The notes under the pieces are model-generated. The model was given only the letters and a program-made list of their open reading frames with translations. It ran no database searches and had not been told where the DNA came from. Positions 41,771 through 52,625 of a stretch of DNA of 64,000 nucleotides are shown here, piece by piece (the stretch's first letter is position 1; each line of letters starts with the position of its first letter). The stretch spans positions 40,001 through 104,000 of the forward strand of contig CAUYUJ010000714.1 of NCBI GenBank assembly GCA_963575745.1, written 5' to 3'. The translations under genes were made by a program, and so were the position numbers. This DNA comes from Prorocentrum cordatum. Its lineage: Eukaryota > Sar > Dinophyceae > Prorocentrales > Prorocentraceae.

Positions 41771-42161
41771 GTCTCTGGCTCTTGGCGGGCCGTCTCGGGG
41801 CTTTGTGGGGATCCTCCTGGGCCGCCTTGTCAGGGCGTTTGGGGAGTCTTCGAGCTGTTTTGGGGGTCGCTGGGGTCCCTCTTTAGCAATATGGGAGCCC
41901 TCTGGGGAGTGTCCAGGGCCCCTCTTGGGCCGTGTTGGGCTGTTCTAGACCGTCTTGTCGGTTTCTTTGGGCTTTCATCGGGCTCGTTAGGCCCCTCTCC
42001 TTACTTGGCTCAGAGGCCATGGTGGAGAGAGACATCTTGAGCCGAAAGCCTTCGGATTCCACCAGGTGTTTGCATGATTCCGGCCGTCCTGGAGGGCTTC
42101 TTGGCCTTCTTCTGCCCGGCCGTCCTGGAGGGTTTCTTGGCCTTCTTGTAAAACAGGGCTA
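41771..42161. repeat. Degenerate TCTTGG-rich DNA
   Basis: Spaced GTCTTGG/CTCTTGG/TCTCGGGG elements, a diverged relative of the arrays at 17.8, 27.6 and 59-60 kb. GGCCGTCCTGGAGGGTTTCT is duplicated at 42083 and 42119. Confidence 0.6.
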
Positions 42162-42292
42162 GGATCGGGATAAATCGCTCCAGAGCGTTCCGGAGCGCTC
42201 TCAGAGCGTTCCGGAACGCTCTGGAGCGGCCGCGGCGCCCAATACATCCTCTAAACCCGCCGATTCTCAGAGATTTCGAGTTATCCCGATCC
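42162..42292. repeat. 131-bp MITE-like element with nested palindrome
   Basis: Perfect 12-bp terminal inverted repeats GGATCGGGATAA (42162-42173) and TTATCCCGATCC (42281-42292). Inside are perfect 18-bp arms (42176-42193 with 42211-42228; CGCTCCAGAGCGTTCCGG) around a 17-nt loop that itself contains GAGCGCTC. Confidence 0.7.
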
Positions 42293-43030
42293 GATTTTGC
42301 ACCGATCTTCGCGTCGTTTTATCTTGGAGGTCTCTTGGGCACCCTCCGCTCTCGGACGCTCTTGAGGGTCGTCGGCTGACTCTTGGAGGCAATGTTGAGG
42401 TTTGGCCATCCATCCTGGCGGCCGTGCTGGCCATCCATGTGTCGGGAGCGGAAAAGAGGGGGGGTGATGACTAGGGGGGGGGGGATTTCATGGCGCGGGC
42501 CATGATTTTTCCTCAGATTTCATGGCGCCTCTTCTTATTTTATTACGTCCCAGGCCCCCCCGCTGGGCCGCGCACATGCCGCCGGTCATGATTTGCACCC
42601 CCCCCCTCTTGGACACCCCCCTCTTGGCCGCTCCCGAATCCTGGCGGCCGTGCTGGCCATCCATGTGGGGTGGAGCGGCCAGGGCGTGTCGGGAGGGGGG
42701 GGCGGTGCATGTCCCTCTGTGTGACGAGAAGGGGCGTCCCTTGGAAGATCTGCTTAAATTGTGCCAGGCAGCAGATGGTATCCTACCATGCGTCAACGCT
42801 GCAAGGGCAGGTATCATCAGGACGACGTAGGACCGTCTTGGGCGACAGTTGTTGCACCGTGGAGCCTCTGGAGCCCATCTTGGAAGATGTTCGGCCCATC
42901 TTGTGGCATCCTCGAGCCGTCTCGAGGCTATAGTGGAACCTCTCTGGGAGGAAGGCAGGCGATTCACACAAAGCACAGGACCAACACCCAAGGTGCCCCC
43001 ACGATCCGTGCCGTCCCTGTGGGCTCTTGT
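42293..43030. other. Unassigned
   Basis: Contains direct repeats (CTGGCGGCCGTGCTGGCCAT near 42415 and 42642; GATTTCATGGCGC near 42485 and 42515) and G-runs. No gene recognised. Confidence 0.4.
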
Positions 43031-43239
43031 GTCGGGGGAGCGTAAGACCCGGGTTTGCCAGGACTCGGGTTCGCCATCGTTTTTTGACGACCGCGACTCG
43101 GATTTTGACGAGTAGGAGTTTCGTGGGATGTCTGCAGCGGGAGGCCCCGTCAAAATGCAGGCTCGGCCTCGTCATTTTTATGAGGGCCCCGTCGGGGATT
43201 TCCGAGTCCCCCGTACCCGGGTCTTACGTCTCCCCGACT
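43031..43239. repeat. 209-bp foldback element
   Basis: Perfect 14-bp CGTAAGACCCGGGT (43041-43054) with its complement at 43215-43228, flanked by GTCGGGGGAG and CTCCCCGAC. Weaker pairing continues inwards (TTTTTGACGACCGCGACTCG with CTCGGCCTCGTCATTTT). Confidence 0.7.
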
Positions 43240-43329
43240 GCAGCGAGGGGCCACGGCAGAGAGCGGCAGAGCGCAGGGCTTCCCCTCGGCTGCCGCCACC
43301 GCACGCCGCAGGGGGCGGCACGCCCGGGC
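43240..43329. other. GC-rich spacer
   Basis: Ninety bases of mixed GC-rich DNA. Nothing recognised. Confidence 0.4.
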
Positions 43330-43450
43330 CCGAGGTCTGGCACGGCCGTCTGCACGTCGGCGAGGTGCCTCGTCGACCGAGGAGGAGGAGGAGGAGGAGG
43401 AGGAGGAGGAGGAGGAGGAGGAGGAGGAGGAGGAGGAGGAGGAGGAGGAC
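43330..43450. repeat. 51-bp segment plus (GGA)n, inverted copy at window end
   Basis: 43330-43380 (CCGAGGTCTGGCACGGCCGT ... GTCGACCGA) is an exact reverse complement of 63950-64000. In both places the GTCGACCGA end joins a (GGA)n/(CTC)n tract. Confidence 0.92.
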
Positions 43451-43622
43451 CGATTGTGGGCCGACTTGGGGAACCCCCGAAGCTATCACAGGCCGTCGCG
43501 GGCTCTCGGGCCCTTCTTCTGGGCCACCGGTGGGGCGCCCGCGGCTGCCTCTTGGGCCCTCTCGGCGGCCTGGTGGGCGTCCCCGTGGGAGCCGTGGGGC
43601 AGCCGGGGAGGAGAAGGATCAG
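43451..43622. other. Unassigned GC-rich DNA
   Basis: Frames on the + strand are open through the (GGA)n, but no domain is seen. Confidence 0.35.
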
Positions 43623-43771
43623 GAGGGGAAAAAACACACAGACACAATGAATCGCCGACTCCCCAGAAAATATGGGAAAATATGGGAAGTGGGGGGGAAG
43701 ACAGAAACCCAGAAAGTATGGGAAAACATGGGGGATATTTTTATTTGTGTGTATTTATTTGTGTGTCCCAG
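43623..43771. repeat. Intron-like 150-bp repeat, 149-bp copy
   Basis: Left boundary GGATCAG|GAGGGGAAAAAACAC, right boundary TGTGTGTCCCAG|GGCCCC. Internal AAAATATGGGAAAATATGGG and GGGGGGAAGACAGAAACCC. Its outer flanks differ from the other copies. Confidence 0.8.
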
Positions 43772-44457
43772 GGCCCCTTCAAAGGAGGGGGAGGAGGAAG
43801 CGGAGGATGACGAGCAGGAGGGGGAAGGGTGGAGGGAGAGAAGAGGGACGATCATGATGATGAAGAGGGGGAAGACGAGAAGGAGGAGGGAGAGAAGGAG
43901 CAGGAGGAGAAAGAGGAGAGGGAGCAGATGATGGTGACTGACGCACACTGCCCCTGGCGGGACGGGGGCAGGACGAGGAGACGCTCTGAGGCACGCACGC
44001 CACAGGGGGCCGGTGGGGTCTCGCTCCCCACCTCTGCAGCCTTCGGACCCCATCTCCCGCCGCTCCTGCCCATCGTCTCCAGAACCCAAGCCTCCCTCCT
44101 TCGTTTGTCTCTCAGCACGCACGGCTCCCCCCAGCTCCCCGCGTCTTTCATTTGCACCCCTCCTTGCCCTTCCAAGGGCAAAGTAGTGCTTTGCCCGAAT
44201 CGGTTTGTCTTGTCTCCCGCTTTGTCCAGCCATCGCCTGCACACTCTTTTCCAGCCGCTTGAATGCCACGCGGCAGACATGCGTCGCGGGCGCAAGATTA
44301 CGGGCGTGTGGCGTGCAGCGTTGGCTACCACAGTGGAGCGATTTTTACCGCTGTCGCTCGTTCTGAGGTGCGCGGCGTGTCTCTCAGGCCTCAGCTAAGT
44401 GTACACCGTGTGATGTTACTGTTGACGAGCGAGGTTGCATTTCGGTACAGGGGGCGC
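43772..44457. other. Purine-rich tract then unassigned DNA
   Basis: GGA/GAA-rich to about 43935 (Glu/Lys/Arg frames are artefacts). 43936-44457 is mixed DNA with no family recognised. Confidence 0.45.
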
Positions 44458-46000
44458 TGTTTTTCCCAACCATCCTGTGGTGTTGGATCCTCTTTTGAAG
44501 AGCCCTCCCCCCGCGTCACTCCTTCCTTCCTTCGTTACTCCTACCCCTCCTCCTCCTCCCTCGTCCATCAGCATCATCAGCATCAGCATCAGCATCACCA
44601 TCATCATCACCTTCATCGTCATCATCAGCGACGTTCCTCTCCTCCTCCTACTCATCGTAATCATCAGCATCATCATGCTCAACATCACCAATCTCGTTTT
44701 CGTCATCGTCATTATCAGGAGCGTCATCGTGATCAGCACCTGATCTTCTGCTCTCCTTATCTTCATCTGCATCACAATCATCATCAACATCATCATCAAC
44801 AACATCAACACCATCAGCATTAGCATCGTCAGCATCACCACCAGCATCAGCATCATCACCATCATCAGCAACAGCATCAGCATCAGCAGCATCAACATCA
44901 CCATCGCCATCACCAGATCATAATCAGCACCATCATCATTAACATCATCATCATCAGCAGACCATCATCGTCAGCTGCGCCATCATGATCAGCACCCGGC
45001 TTCCTGCTCTCCGCATGTCATCCCTCACACGTTCCGTGGCCCCATAGAGAGCTCCACCGAAGGCCCCAGTGCCACCGCCCGCATGCGTCACCCCCACCCA
45101 TTGCAGCGCTTCGTGGCCCCATGGGGAGCTCCACCGAAGGTCCCAGTGGTGCTGTCCGCATGCGTTACCTCCCTGCGCTTCGTGGCCCCATGGGGAGCTC
45201 CACCGAAGGCCCCAGTGCCACCGCCCGCATGCGTCACCCCTACACAGTACAGCGTTCCGTGTCCCCATAGGGAGCTCCACCGAAGGTCCCAATGGCGCCG
45301 CCCGCATGCGCTACCCCCACCCAGTCCGAAGGTCCCAGTGGCACCGCCCGCATGCGCTATACCCACCCATTGCAGCGCTTCGTGGCCCCACCGAAGGCCC
45401 CAGTGGCGGTGTCCGCATACCTTTTTCCCCCACCCAGTACAGCGCTTCGTGGCTACATGGGGAACTCCTCCTAAGGCCCCAGTGTCGGTGTCCGCATGCG
45501 CTACCGCCTAGTGCAGCGCTTCGAGGCACCATAGGGAGCTCCACCCAGGGCCCTAGTGGCGGTGTCCGCATGCGCTTCCCCCACCTAGTACAGCGCTTCG
45601 TGGCCCCACATGGAGCCCTACCGAAGGCCCCAGTGGCGGTGTCCGCATACCTTTCCCCCCACCCAGTACAGCGCTATGTGGCCACATGGGGAACTCCACC
45701 GGAGGCCCCAGTGGCGGTGTCCGCATGAGCTACCCCCACCGAGTGCAGCATTTCGTTGTCACATTGGGAGCTCCCCCGAAGGCCCTAGTGGCGGTGTCCG
45801 CATGCGTTCCCCCCACCTAGTACAGCGCTTCGTGGCCCCATAGGGAGCCCCCCCCCCCTCGAAGGCCCCAGTGGCAGTGTCCGCATGCGTTTCCCCCACC
45901 CAGTACAGCGTTATGTGGCCCCATAGAGAGGTCAACCGAAGGCCACAGTGGCGGTGTCCGCATGCATTTTCCCCCACCCAGTGCAACGCTTCGCGGTAAG
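44458..46000. repeat. Satellite-bearing unit, locus 5, interrupted by (CAT)n
   Basis: Left flank GTTTTTCCCAACCATCCTGT at 44458. Then 430 bp of CAT/CAG microsatellite (44565-44995) where the other loci have a pyrimidine stretch. Then about 11 diverged monomers of about 80-105 bp (45015-46000; core GTGGCCCCATAGGGAGCTCC, GAAGGCCCCAGTGGCGGTGT, CCGCATGCG). No right-end motif follows. Confidence 0.88.
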
Positions 46001-46205
46001 GAAGTCTGTTGGTTTCGAGACGAAGTATGGCCAAGCCTAAGCTTTCAACAAAGCTGTTCCCTCCTCAGATTATTCCCTCGTGTTGCAGTGTGGCGAGTTT
46101 CTGGGTATGCGGTAATTCGCGCGAATGGCCTGTACGTCGTGTCGAGCCTCGCTGTCGCCACCCGCGTCTACCATCCTTTTCCGCAGCGCCATACCGGCTT
46201 GATGA
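46001..46205. other. Unassigned spacer
   Basis: Mixed DNA with no recognised feature. Confidence 0.4.
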
Positions 46206-46261
46206 TGATGTGTGTGCGTGTGCGTGTGCGTGTGCGTGTGCGTGTGCGTGTGCGTGTGCGT

Positions 46262-46308
<47 letters not shown>

Positions 46309-46328
46309 TGTTTGTGTTTGTGTGTGTT
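46206..46328. repeat. (GTGTGC)n and (GT)n microsatellite
   Basis: About 60 bp of GTGTGC hexamers, then pure GT and GTGTTT units. Confidence 0.95.
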
Positions 46329-46800
46329 CGGCGCATTTGTCAGCAAACGAAGCACGCCGGGCGAAACGGGGAGCTTCGTTGTCTCAGAGGCCGCGCCGGC
46401 TGCCTTCAGCCCCCCCCGGGCTGAGCCATCATTACTTCGGGATAGCCTGTGGGGCCCATATTGGGTCGCCTCGGGGACGTGCTGAAGCCTCCGTGGTCGC
46501 CCTCGGGCCGTCTTGGACACTCTCGGAGCTATCATGGCGACTGACTATGGGCCCCCCTCTTGCTGGCATCCTGGGGCCGCCTGCGACCCTCGTCGAGGCA
46601 TCCTGGGCGATCTGGGCGCCATTAGGGGGCCTCTCGGGGCCACCTTCTGGGCGTCTTGGGCAATCTCGGGGGCCGTCTTGAAGCAATCCTGGGACGTGGC
46701 TCGTGGTCTCCGGTCGTGGCCGGTGCTATCTGGTCGTGACCTTTTGTCGTGACTTATGGTCACTCGGGGGTACCCGAGGCCAAACCTCGACCCTCGATCC
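46329..46800. repeat. Degenerate TCTTGG-rich DNA
   Basis: 46460-46700 carries spaced CCGTCTTGG/GCGTCTTGGGC/TCTCGGGG elements like those at 41.8 and 59 kb, ending with GTCGTGACTTATGGTCACTC, a short imperfect palindrome. Confidence 0.55.
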
Positions 46801-46887
46801 TCAGCCCCTCCCTCCCATCACCATCATCAGCATCATCCTCATCAGCACCATCATCATAATATTCGTCGTCCGGATCCTCATCATCAT

Positions 46888-46918
<31 letters not shown>

Positions 46919-47014
46919 ATCATCATCATCATCAGCATCACCATCACCATCAACATTGTTATCCTAATCGTCATCGTCATCGTCATCACCACCATCACCA
47001 TCACCACCACCATT

Positions 47015-47052
<38 letters not shown>

Positions 47053-47145
47053 AGCCGTCATCGTCACAATCACCAATACCATCACCAGTACCATCATGAC
47101 CACCATCATCCCCACCATCATCACAACAGTCCTCGCACTCGCAGG

Positions 47146-47211
<66 letters not shown>

Positions 47212-47843
47212 TATCATCATTACATATCATTATCCTTATCATCTCATCAATCGTGACCAGCCTACTTATTATACTTATTCTCAAGACCATCATGAAGATG
47301 CTCATCGTGACCATCATTGTCATCATCGTCAGCGCTTTCTTCATGATCACCAGTATTGTCATCATCATCATCATCATCATCATCCTCGCCATCATCATCC
47401 GCATCATCATCCGCGTCATCAGCATGATGACCATCGTGACCAATCTCATCGTCATCAGCATCACCATCATCACCAGCAGCAGCATCGTCACCATCATCGG
47501 CGTCAGCATCAACATCATCCGTATCATCAGCATCATCATCACCATCGCCATAATCAAAGTCATCACCACTATCATCATCATCATCATCATCAGCATCAGC
47601 ATCAGCATCAGCACAATCATCAACAGCATTAGCATCATACTCATCATATTCATCATCAGCATCATCACCATCAGCATCACCATCATCGTCATCATCATCA
47701 TCGTCATCGTCATCATCCTCGTCACCATCATCATCGACATCATGTTCATCATCATCATCATCATCATCATCAGCATCATCAGCATCAGCATCAGCATCAG
47801 CATCAGCATCATCAGCATCAGCATCATCATCAGCATCATCATT

Positions 47844-47874
<31 letters not shown>

Positions 47875-47890
47875 GCAGCATCATCATCAC
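46801..47890. repeat. 1.1-kb (CAT)n-rich microsatellite
   Basis: CAT/CAC/CAG/CGT trinucleotides for nearly 1.1 kb with short breaks (47236-47300). The His, Ile and Met frames of 140-310 codons are artefacts. Confidence 0.95.
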
Positions 47891-48115
47891 GCCCTCGAGG
47901 GAGGGGGCAAGGTCAGACGCTGTGTGCGATGGCTCCCCGGGCCGCGGTTCTGCGCGCTGCCCTCGCGGCCGTGGCCCTCGTGGCCGCGGGCGGGGAAGCG
48001 CCGGGGGGCGCCGCGGACTGCCCCCCCCCCCCCAGGAGGAGGGGAGAAGGAGGAAACGGAGGGGGAAAAGGAGGAGGAGGAGGAAGGGGGGAGGAGGAGA
48101 AGGATGAGGGAGGAG
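47891..48115. repeat. GC-rich island and (GGA)n up to the gap
   Basis: 47930-48030 encodes an Ala-rich + strand stretch (ATG 47929). From 48030 the DNA is GGA-rich until the Ns. The tract probably caused the assembly break. Confidence 0.6.
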
Positions 48116-48215
48116 NNNNNNNNNNNNNNNNNNNNNNNNNNNNNNNNNNNNNNNNNNNNNNNNNNNNNNNNNNNNNNNNNNNNNNNNNNNNNNNNNNNNN
48201 NNNNNNNNNNNNNNN
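48116..48215. other. Assembly gap, 100 N
   Basis: Exactly 100 Ns, the usual placeholder for a gap of unknown size. The 5' end of the retrotransposon may be missing here. Confidence 0.99.
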
Positions 48216-48349
48216 GCTCAAGGCTCTTTTAGAACCCGAACGGGCTCTAAGGGGGCTGAGAGCCCCGCAGCACGGGCTCGAAGTGCATTCTGCCAGCAGT
48301 GGCTTTCCAATCTCCCGTCGGACAGACCCACACCGACACTCCAGCAGCA

Positions 48350-50490
48350 ATGGGAGGCAACTCGTGGTGGGCCTACCAGCAGTCCTACCAGCAGCAGCAG
48401 CAGCGCCGACGTCAGTATTGTGTCTGCTCAAGTTGTGGAGAATGGCAATATCTGAACAAGGCGCGAAAAAAGATGTACTGCCTCAGCGGGCAGCCGTTCG
48501 TCCTCCCAATGGGCAAGAACCAGGACACCGACGGCTGCTCAGGCCCCAGTGGCAAAGACAGAGAGCAGCAGGAGAAGCCATCCGAGATGAAAGAGATCCT
48601 TTCACTCCTCCTCGCGAAGCTCACACCCGAGCAGAAGGACGACCTGGGGACCGAGGCTTGCAAGAAGATGCAGGGCCTGATCCAGTCGCCGAGGAAGCCA
48701 CCAGCCGCTGCAGCCACCACAGCTCTGCACGAGGTGAGGCGCCTCGAGAAGAAGCAGGAGAACCTCAAGGAGACCATCGCCGACCTGGAGGCCAAGATCT
48801 CCGCCGCGCAGGATGATTTCGACGCCACAGGCGAGGAGCTCGCGAAGGCCCGCTCCACCTTCGAAGCCGCCAGCGTCGAGGCTACCCGCGGCTGGGGTGG
48901 AGGGGCCCCCATGGAGGAGGATACCGAAGAAGGACCAGCCATCCAACTGCCCAAAGTGCCAGTCGAGCTCCTCAAGTTCGTCCAAGGCATGGAGGGGAGG
49001 AGGGCAACGCGGCCAAGCAGTTCTTCGAGGACCTCGAGAAGGTCCAAGGCTCGCTCCCGAAGGCCAAGGTCAAGAAGGCCAAGCCCAAGGCAGCAGCCCC
49101 ACCACCCACAGTACCACCCCGTCGTGCTCATGGTGCCGCAGCCGCAGCAGGAGATGACCCAGCCCGTGGGCGTGATCTTGCAGGAGGCGGCAGGACGCAT
49201 GAGCAGAAGCCCCGCAGCCGCAGTTGCCCGCGCCCTGCAGCAGGGGCCAGGGGGCGGGACGGGTCCAGGTGAGCGTGGCGCTCGGCCACGACGCACCCGC
49301 CCCCCCCCCCCCCCAGGGGCTCATGACAGTCTCACCATCTACCATGCCAATATCACTAATTTGAACAAGAAAGCCAAGGATTATTTTCAAGCTTCGAGTT
49401 TTGGGCTTCCAGGAATCATCGTGCTAGGGGAGACGCATCTGGTTTCAGGGCGCCTGGGAGAAGCTAGGAAGTTCATGGGGAAGCTTGGCTACAAGTGTTA
49501 TCAGTGCCCAGCAGCTCACACTCCCGCAGGCAGTTCAGGCGGAGTGGGGCTTTTCGTGTCAAAGCAGTTTCAACCGCATGCGCGCATCATGAACGGAAAG
49601 GGGCAGGCCAAACCATTAGCGGGAGGGACTAATTGGACCGCCTGTATAGTCCGTCTCGGTCAGCGCAACATAGTTCCCATCTCAGTCTACTTACAGTCGG
49701 GAGTAGGCTACAATGCTTTCAACAACAAGGTGGCCCGAGAGATCACCATCTTCCTCAAGCAGCTCAAGCTCACTTTCGTCATCGGAGGGGATTTCAACAT
49801 GACCCCTGAGGAGCTCACCAACGGGAACCCATGGGTCTCCAGGATCGAGGGCACCATCAAGGCTCCAGAGGTCCACAGTACATGCTCGGGAGTTAGGCTC
49901 ATCGATTTCTTCATCATCAGCAGTTTCTTTGGAGAATATTTCAAGGTAGAGGCCGACCTCACCAGCCCCTGGAAGCCGCGCATCGGCTTGCGGGCGACCT
50001 TCCAGATAGAGATCATGATCAGGCAGGGTTGGTTTCAAAAGCGAGCAGCCTCGCTCCAACCGCCAGCGGCTCCCGCGGCACCGTGGCATCACTACTGGGA
50101 GCAGGCCCAACTGGACTGGCAAGGTCCGCCAGAGGTCTCTCACCCCTTTGCCGCCGCCCACTCCTCCCCCGACCTGACCCACCAGTACGCTCGTCTTAGT
50201 CAGGCTCTGGAGGGGTGGTGTCTTGGGAGCCCGCCGAGCTGCCCACAGAGTTTTGGGCGAGCTGAAGGTTTCCAGTGCGAGTGGAAAGGCATCTGCCCTC
50301 CCACTCCCTTCCAGCAACGCCTACACCCTGCCAGTCATCAAGGGGGAGTACTCCAGCAAAGGGCCAAGGAGAGAGACCAGCTCCGCAAGGTTAAGCCCCG
50401 CTCAGGATGTTTCCAGAGACTCCAAGGGTACATCAACGACATTGCCCATCAAGGCCTACCATGGCCCCCCTGGGACCCTTCAGGATTTCC
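48350..50490 (+). pseudogene. Retrotransposon N-terminal region and endonuclease
   Basis: From ATG 48350 the protein starts GGNSWWAYQQSY and has Cys-rich CVCSSCGEW and a later YCLSGQPF (a fourth Cys is missing from the usual pair). A coiled coil follows (VRRLEKKQENLKETIADLEA, about 48735-48870). Around 49000-49300 another frame reads more naturally (NAAKQFFEDLEKVQGSLPKA), so frameshifts bracket a basic Pro/Ala linker. The endonuclease domain begins about 49326: TIYHANITNLN, GETH (Glu at 49430-49432), GGVGLFVS, IGGDFNMT (GDFN 49787-49798) and LIDFFIIS. These match exonuclease-endonuclease-phosphatase motifs that nick target DNA. The final Ser-Asp-His is not seen; SPWKPRIGLR stands in its place. 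A basic linker (RAKERDQLRKVKPRSGCFQR) leads to the RT. Confidence 0.75.
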
Positions 50491-52625
50491 GGGACCCGAT
50501 CAAGAAGTACCTCCTCGGGAACCTCCAGGAGGACCAACTCGAAGACGCCCTCTTCCAGCTAGAAGTTACAGTCCAGTTTTATGAGAAAGAGGCTTTACGG
50601 CAGCAGGACGCTGCCTTCCAGTCGTGGCTCGAGGACCCCCTCGCCCGCGGCGGCGGCGGCGCCCACCATATCACGAAGATCCCAGGCCCTACCCCCGAGG
50701 AGGACAACGATATCTTCACAGATGCCAATGACAACATAGTCACGGACCCCATGCAGATCTTAGGTCACAAGGGCGAGTTTTGGATGAAGTACTGGGACCA
50801 AGAGGGAAACCCCTTGGAGGTCCCCCCCCGAGGCTCAATGGATTCAAAAGATCAGGCAGCAGGCACGGGACTCTTGGGATCAAGACGACCAGTTCACGCC
50901 TACCCAGGTAGCAGCCGCGCTTAAGTCTTTCCCTGCCAGCTCTGCGCCTGGCACCGACCAGTGGCGTACCGCAGATCTCCGCCGACTACCAGAAGCAGGA
51001 TTGGAGATCCTAACAGATACAATCAATGATATTTGTAGGCTGCAGCAGTATCCAGCCCAATGTCTAATACACCTCGTGGCCCTCAAGCCCAAGACGGAAA
51101 TCAGCGACCGACCCGTCGCCCTCACTAATGCGCCCGATCGGGTCACCGTGAGGCTCTTCAAAGGTCGGATATCATCCTGGGATGGTTTCCGGGATGCAGC
51201 CATCAAAGGTAGTGATTGTCCACAGGCCGCTCTGCTCAGCGAGGTTTTCGCCGAGATCGGAGGGAGACTCCAGGCCAGCATTATCGAGGGCGTGCTCGAC
51301 CTAGAAAAGTTTTTTGACACCATAGATATCCAGAAGCTCTCCCAGAAGAAGCTGCAGTTAGGCTACCCCGTGGTCCCGCTCTCCCTGGGGGTCCTGGTCC
51401 ACACAGCCGTCAGGGTCCTCACCACGTCTATCGGGGTCAGCAATCCGTTAACGCCACTCAAGCCTATACTTCAAGGATGTGGACAGAGTGTACACTGGAC
51501 CAGGGCCCTACTCTATGAGGTACTCGAGAGGGCCCACTACCAGATCCCTAGGCCCACCAGCAGGACATGGGTCGATGACATAAGAATTCGGATGGTCGGC
51601 AGCCCCGACATGTTGAAGGAGACCTTCCCCAGTTGCATCATGAACCTCTGCCAAGGACTCGCAGAACTAGGCTGCCGTCTCTCGGATAAGTCAGTCGTTC
51701 TGGCTAGCTCCCTGGACCTCAGCAAGGCCGTCGCGGGCACCCTCCAGGACCGCGGGATCCGCATCAAGCCCCTCAGTCACACCAGGGACCTCGGGATGGA
51801 TGCCTCCGTGGGACGTCGTCGGATCCTCAAGGTTCGCCGGAAACGTCTCACCCTAGGACTCCTCCTCAGGGCAAGGAACATCAAGAAGCTGGCCAGGACA
51901 ACGACCAAGGCACGTTCCCTTTATCGCACAGGAGCGCAGTCCCAGATGTTATGGGGCATGCAAGGTCACGGGACCTCACCGTCAGAAGTGTTTTTTCTGC
52001 GCCGCCAGACCGCATCTGCTTTTGGAGTATCTAAGTCAGGAGCTTGCCTCACTACTGGACTCCACACACTCAAAGCAGGACCCGCAGAAGTCGACCCCGC
52101 AAAAACCCCCAGGGAAAACCTATTCCAGACTTGGTTCAGATTCATCAATAACGAGCTGGGCCTCCTGGGAGGAATCCAAAGAGCATGGCCCCCGCTACGA
52201 GACAAGCTTCGCTCGCAGTATCGGTGGCTTCGCGTGAAGTCGCACCTGTCGGCGATCATCGCCACTCTTTACGACGTAGGTTTGGAGCCCACCATTGCCT
52301 GGCAGTGGTCGGGCCCCTCAGGCCAGGTTTTCAGTGTGAAGCCGCTCAGCTGGGGCCAGCAGCAGCGCTTCCTCTATCACATGCAGTTCCTCCTCTCCAT
52401 GCGCCCCTGGAGCCTCAATTGCCACAAGAACCGCAATTCCGCAGGGTTGGAGGAAGGAGGAGACATCACAGCAATGAGGCTCTACCCCAGCAGGAATGCA
52501 GCAGCCATCAGGAAGCAGAGGAAGAAGATGGAGGAGGAGGAGCTCACCAGGGACCAGAGGGCCACCAAAGAAGAGTACCTCACCAGGCTCGCCTCCTACC
52601 CCTTCCGCCTTATCCGCAGTGGCCT
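50490..52625 (+). pseudogene. Retrotransposon reverse transcriptase
   Basis: The RT lead-in (GTLQDFRDPIKKYLLGNLQE) is in one frame up to the C run at 50823-50830. It continues in the next frame with ALKSFPASSAPGTDQWRTAD and the main RT to 52644. Motifs in order: LVALKPKTEISDRPVALTNA (motifs 1-2), VLDLEKFFDTID (motif A, Asp at 51298-51300), LQGCGQSVHW (motif B), TWVDDIRIRM (motif C, catalytic Asp-Asp at 51574-51579, Trp-Val-Asp-Asp in place of the common Tyr-x-Asp-Asp), GCRLSDKSVVL (motif D) and TRDLGMD (motif E). The thumb region continues to YLTRLASYPFRLIRSGLF. All catalytic Asp are kept, so the element decayed recently or is broken only by sequence errors. It copies element RNA into DNA at the target nick. 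Confidence 0.85.

Noticed and set aside
46206-46328. Long Cys/Val ORF
   Set aside because: (GTGTGC)n/(GT)n microsatellite.
46801-47890. Long His-, Ile- and Met-rich ORFs
   Set aside because: Pure (CAT)n microsatellite read in different frames.
48216-48222. GCTCAAG at the edge of the gap as the end of a spliced leader
   Set aside because: Only seven bases match. GCTCAAG is expected about four times in 64 kb and is seen elsewhere (for example near 23063 and 48427). The gap hides the rest.
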